From Dryas octopetala (Eukaryota > Streptophyta > Magnoliopsida > Rosales > Rosaceae), in NCBI GenBank assembly GCA_963921425.1, contig OY992837.1:12311896-12375895 (forward strand): 64,000 bases of DNA. Direction: 5' to 3'. Below the pieces are notes generated by a model. That model did no database searches and was not told the DNA's origin. It worked only from the letters and a program-made list of their open reading frames with translations. The position numbers and the translations under genes were made by a program. Below, piece after piece: positions 60,332 to 64,000 of this stretch (position 1 is its first letter; every line of letters begins with the position of its first letter).

Positions 60332-62407
60332 TTACTGTGATTGCAGATGGGGATGCTGGTTGATTCTGTTGAAGATGTAATCATAAGCACGAACCAACCG
60401 CTTCCGAAATCTTCCAAGGTCTAATCTCACATTTTGACCATCAAGATAGATCTCCTTTGTGTATTGCCATCCCTTTTTGTTTACACTCTTTGGATCTCTA
60501 AGAACAGGATCATCTTTATCATATTTGTCATATAATGAGCTCTCCTTGGTAAGAATTTGGTAGCCAATGTATTTTAAGCCAAGCTTCCTTGCAGGTTCCC
60601 CATAATACTCCTCTGCTGCCCACTCAGTTCCTAGGGGAACAACTTGGATAAACACACAACGAGGCTTCATAAAGAGAAAATGGGTCATGGCAGCACCATG
60701 AACCCCAATCATCACATCACTCGAATTAAGGGCCCGATAAATCTTTGCTAACTCTGTCGTAGGGTCAGGTCTCAAAACATTAACTTCAAACCCGATTTTC
60801 TCAGCCATTTTCACCAATAAATTCTCATTAGTTATCGCTCTTGATCCATTTCGAGATATGATAACCAGTTTAGGCTTCTTCAACTGATCTTCTTGCACTG
60901 CATTCTCAATTTCTAAGGACCTTTCAGATGTCGGAGATGCAGAAAGCTTCTCCTGTGCTTCTCGTTCCTCATCTTGAATTAGACTTCTAATTCGAGGCCA
61001 GTAAGCTCGGTCTAGAAGGTTTCGAAAGTCAACGATGCTTGTATTTCCCTCCATCAGTGAAGAATCCACAGTGAGCTCATCATGAATTCTCAGACCAACA
61101 ATGGCCTCAGGGAAGCAATGAGTTCTCATATCTCCACTAAAATCTACAGGTGGATAATCTGATAGTTGTGAAACAATGTCTCCATATTTCATAACCCACC
61201 AATTATGATAATCGAGAATGACAAACACAACCTTCTTGTTGAATTGCTGGGAAGTAATGAACAATGGCAGAATCCCATCATTGAATTCATGATAAACATT
61301 ACCGGTATAGCCCCCAGTTGAGAAAAAAACTGCTGGAACATCATGTTGGACATCACACTCATGGTGCATTCCTAGAGTGTCTTTCTTTGCAATGAGCTGC
61401 AATTCATCAATGGTGTCCATGACACTTGTTTCCCATTTCCGGGTGTACGGTTTGACCTTTTCGTGCTGGAGTTCCTCATTCTCCCCTTCTTCGTCTTCCT
61501 CAACGACACCTGAAACATAATTTTTGAAGCTACTCCTGTCTCTAGATCTATAGACAAGTATGGAAGAGGATGCAGAGTGTGTTCTTACATCCCCTTTCAT
61601 GATACAAACATCTGAACGAATACTGTTTCTATCACAACATATAGTTCCTGCAGCCAGAGAAAGAAATGACAATAAATTAATACTTAAGAAAAAAAAAACA
61701 TAAAAAATTAAAAGGGATTGAAGTTTATGATGGGATTAAGTTGTCTGATCAAACTCAGAACATGAGAGAGAGAGAGTTGTAATTTAATCCCCAGCTTGGT
61801 TACTGAGAAAACTGAAGAAGATAGGAAAGAAAATGAACTTTCAATCTCAACAAAGCCAAAGCACGCATGCTAGATTTTTATTTTCAATATAGTTTCAATT
61901 CTTTACCTTATTTTTTCTTTTAAGGCACCAAAAGGGGCATAAGTGAATGTTAACAATCAATAGCAAACAATCTAAAGAGAAAGAGAGAGGCAGAGTACTA
62001 ACCATTAGAGATTGAAGAACACAAGGGAGCATCTGCATTCAAATCAGCAGCAGCAAGGCCTTCATTTTCTACTGGTGTTGAATCTGCAAAAACCAACAAG
62101 GTCCGCGTTCATAAATACACAGGTAAAGTAGAACAAAGAAAATAATAAAAAAAATAAATGAAACCCTTGGCCAGAGAGAGAAAAGCTTACATAAGAGAGA
62201 GAAAGTGGTGTTGGAGCTGAAAAGATGAGGGGCTAATATGAAGCTGAAAGAGAGGAGAGAGAGGAAGAGAAGATAGAGAAACTTGGGACTTGGTCTTTTG
62301 TAATAGCCAGAGTTTGCAAACTCCATTAGAAGGGCCTGGGATTCTTCATCTTCTTCGGTATGCTTTTCACCTTTTCTGCACTGGTGATAGCGCAGATAGC
62401 GTGCCAT
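60332..62407 (-). CDS. Glycosyltransferase family 61 protein (DUF563)
   Basis: Three exons join in phase, 62407-62191, 62083-62003 and 61647-60332, giving 537 aa. A short basic cytosolic tail is followed by one hydrophobic anchor (about 41-61), so this is a type II Golgi protein. A variable acidic stem (EEDEEGENEE, about 149-158) leads into the GT61 domain: TGNVYHEFNDGILPLF (214-229), the conserved GVHGAAMTHFLF (414-425) and VPLGTEW (436-442). The short second exon with the LCSSISNGTICCDR junction is characteristic of plant members. Plant GT61 enzymes add arabinose or xylose side chains to xylan (XAT, MUCI21 and relatives); the donor sugar and acceptor here cannot be read from sequence. The gene looks intact. 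A (CT)n tract on the sense strand lies about 100 bases upstream of the ATG. Confidence 0.93.
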
Positions 62408-62505
62408 TTCTTATGCAAAAGATTTTATTTTTATTTGTTTGCCTCTGTTTTCTGCTTTGTGTGTTCAGCTTTTGTAACTGGGCTGGTTTTGAAGTTGGGT
62501 TCCCA

Positions 62506-62510
<5 letters not shown>

Positions 62511-62551
<41 letters not shown>
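62511..62551 (-). repeat. (CT)n tract upstream of the GT61 gene
   Basis: (GA)n on the plus strand, (CT)n on the sense strand of the gene, 104-144 bases before the ATG. More GA-rich stretches continue to about 62785. Confidence 0.85.
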
Positions 62552-62555
<4 letters not shown>

Positions 62556-64000
62556 TGGGCTTGGAAAGAAAACCCAGATGAGGAGGAAGAGGAAAGGGAA
62601 AGGCATACAAATAGAGAGAGAGAGAGAAGAAGGTGTTTCTTGGATTCCTCTGTTTCAGAGAGAGAGAGATGGCAGATGGGGTTGGGTTTTTGTTTATTTA
62701 AGAGAGAAGCTGCTTCATGGCCAAAAAAAAAAAAAGAGAGAAGCTGCTTCTTCCTTTGAGAGTGAGAGAGAGAGAGAGAGAGGGAAATGAAAGGGGATGA
62801 ATAAGAAATCAAAAGGAGTTGTCAGAAGAGGCCATTTCAGTCAGTCTCTGAAATCGGGTATTATTTTAGGAAATGTATTTATTTGATTTGCAGTCAAATG
62901 CGTGTAAAGGAGCTGTTGTTGTGTTGGGCTCCTTCCTCGGTTGGCTCTTTTGGCACCTTGGGTTGGGGAGGAAGAGCATTAGTGTACTGAACACAACTCA
63001 TCCCACCACGCGCCTTTGAAAGCTGTCAGCAGCATGGCAACTGTCCTTCGATTATGGTGAATTGACCACTAAGAAAAGAATTTGCAGATATGCATGGGTT
63101 ATTGGGTTGCATGTTGGAGCATCTACAATAAAATAAGAGTGGGTACAAAACATGGGGCTCTTCAGATTATCCTTTACTTATCTTTGTTTTTAATGTTGAA
63201 AAAGGCTAGTTTTACATTCCTGCCCTTGTTTATCTTTGTACCATTTTGAATAGTCCTTGGCAAGGAGTAAAATTTCGGTTTCGAGGAAATTTTCGATGGA
63301 AATTTCGACGGAAATTTTCGTGGAAATTTCGATTAAAATTTCGATTTCGACAAAATTAGATAAAAACGACGGAAATTGTTATCAAAATATGGAAATTTTG
63401 AATGAAACTTGACCATATGCTTATTTAACATATTATCTACTATATTGATAAAAAACATTGAAGAAACCAAATTATATAGTAAGTTTTATGTAATATAAGA
63501 TGAATATAATGGGCGCTGGTGGTAAATACTGTTACAAAAATGGGTGACTAATTAATAATTATATAAATAACACCTCAAATTTATTTATATTACAATTTTA
63601 AATCTCTTTGTATTTGGTAATCTCTTTATAGGACCAAGAATCTTTAAGAATGTTAATTATAATCTTCTGTTGCCTTCATTTGAATGTAATTTAATTCTAA
63701 ATTTCATATTAGCATGTACTCTAGCTTTTTCTTCATTAAATGGTCCCATTACTCCTTTAATCAATTAATCTTATATATATTCTTTTTTATTTTAATAGAC
63801 TTTAGGGCCTTAGGCTGTCATATTTCATGGTGATCTGATTGAAATGGGTAATCAAGAGAAGATATATTCAAAGCATAGTATTTAATGTGGAAAAGTGGAA
63901 AAAAAAAATTAATAATTTCTTGCAGCTTTGTACTAATTAGCAAATGCAAGACATGTGAATAATTCAGCTACACAGTCTAAATCTAAACTAATAAAAACAA
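62552..64000. other. Upstream and intergenic sequence to the window edge
   Basis: The first 300 bases are GA-rich and probably hold the GT61 leader or promoter. At 63258-63380 a short degenerate repeat of GGAAATTTCGA-type units occurs. The remainder is AT-rich with no gene seen. Confidence 0.45.

Noticed and set aside
62290..62812. Frames antisense and upstream to the GT61 gene
   Set aside because: They read through GA repeats and the antisense of exon 1; Arg/Glu dipeptide runs are artefacts.

Overview
This window reads as nuclear DNA of a flowering plant, most likely a woody eudicot and plausibly Rosaceae/Prunus-like. That rests on gene content, GT-AG introns in long multi-exon genes, AT-rich spacers, long (CT)n tracts and a very dense population of small DNA transposons. 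The family assignment is inference, since no database search was possible. There are no bacterial-type operons, rRNA genes or CRISPR arrays.

Six protein-coding genes can be rebuilt exon by exon with phases that close. (1) A mitochondrial-type DAR GTPase of the YlqF/MTG1 family, minus strand, 6136-10860, 7 exons, 372 aa. (2) A single-exon MIZ1-like DUF617 protein, minus, 20718-21569. (3) A single-exon CC-NB-ARC-LRR resistance-type protein, plus, 29310-31907, with the truncated tail of a paralogue 4.1 kb upstream. (4) An AGL18-type MADS-box gene, minus, 36438-46128, 8 exons, 249 aa, whose introns are swollen by inverted-repeat elements. (5) A calponin-homology-domain kinesin-14, plus, 48923-57013, 19 coding exons, 1105 aa, containing what looks like a U12-type intron with AT...AA ends. 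(6) A GT61-family Golgi glycosyltransferase, minus, 60332-62407, 3 exons, 537 aa. The genes are functionally unrelated neighbours.

Between and inside the genes lie many non-autonomous DNA transposons. Several are bounded by exact target-site duplications readable in the sequence: hAT-type elements with 8-bp duplications (424-869, 15247-15941), and Mutator-type elements with 9-bp duplications (11374-12945, 18826-19016, 22896-23262, 36940-37487; near-perfect at 22022-23349 and 23503-23923). A 2.7-kb CACTA element (33391-36090) sits just beyond the 3' end of the MADS gene. The element at 22022-23349 carries a broken alpha-expansin exon and is best read as a Pack-MULE with another MITE nested inside it. 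A foldback repeat family with a shared core recurs at least seven times.

The most notable observations are the AT...AA U12-like intron, the expansin-carrying Pack-MULE, two perfect CArG boxes upstream of the AGL18-type gene, the strand-asymmetric C-rich/G-rich Mutator element, and a near-identical 295-bp tandem duplication within an AGL18 intron. I found no convincing wholly new multi-gene system.
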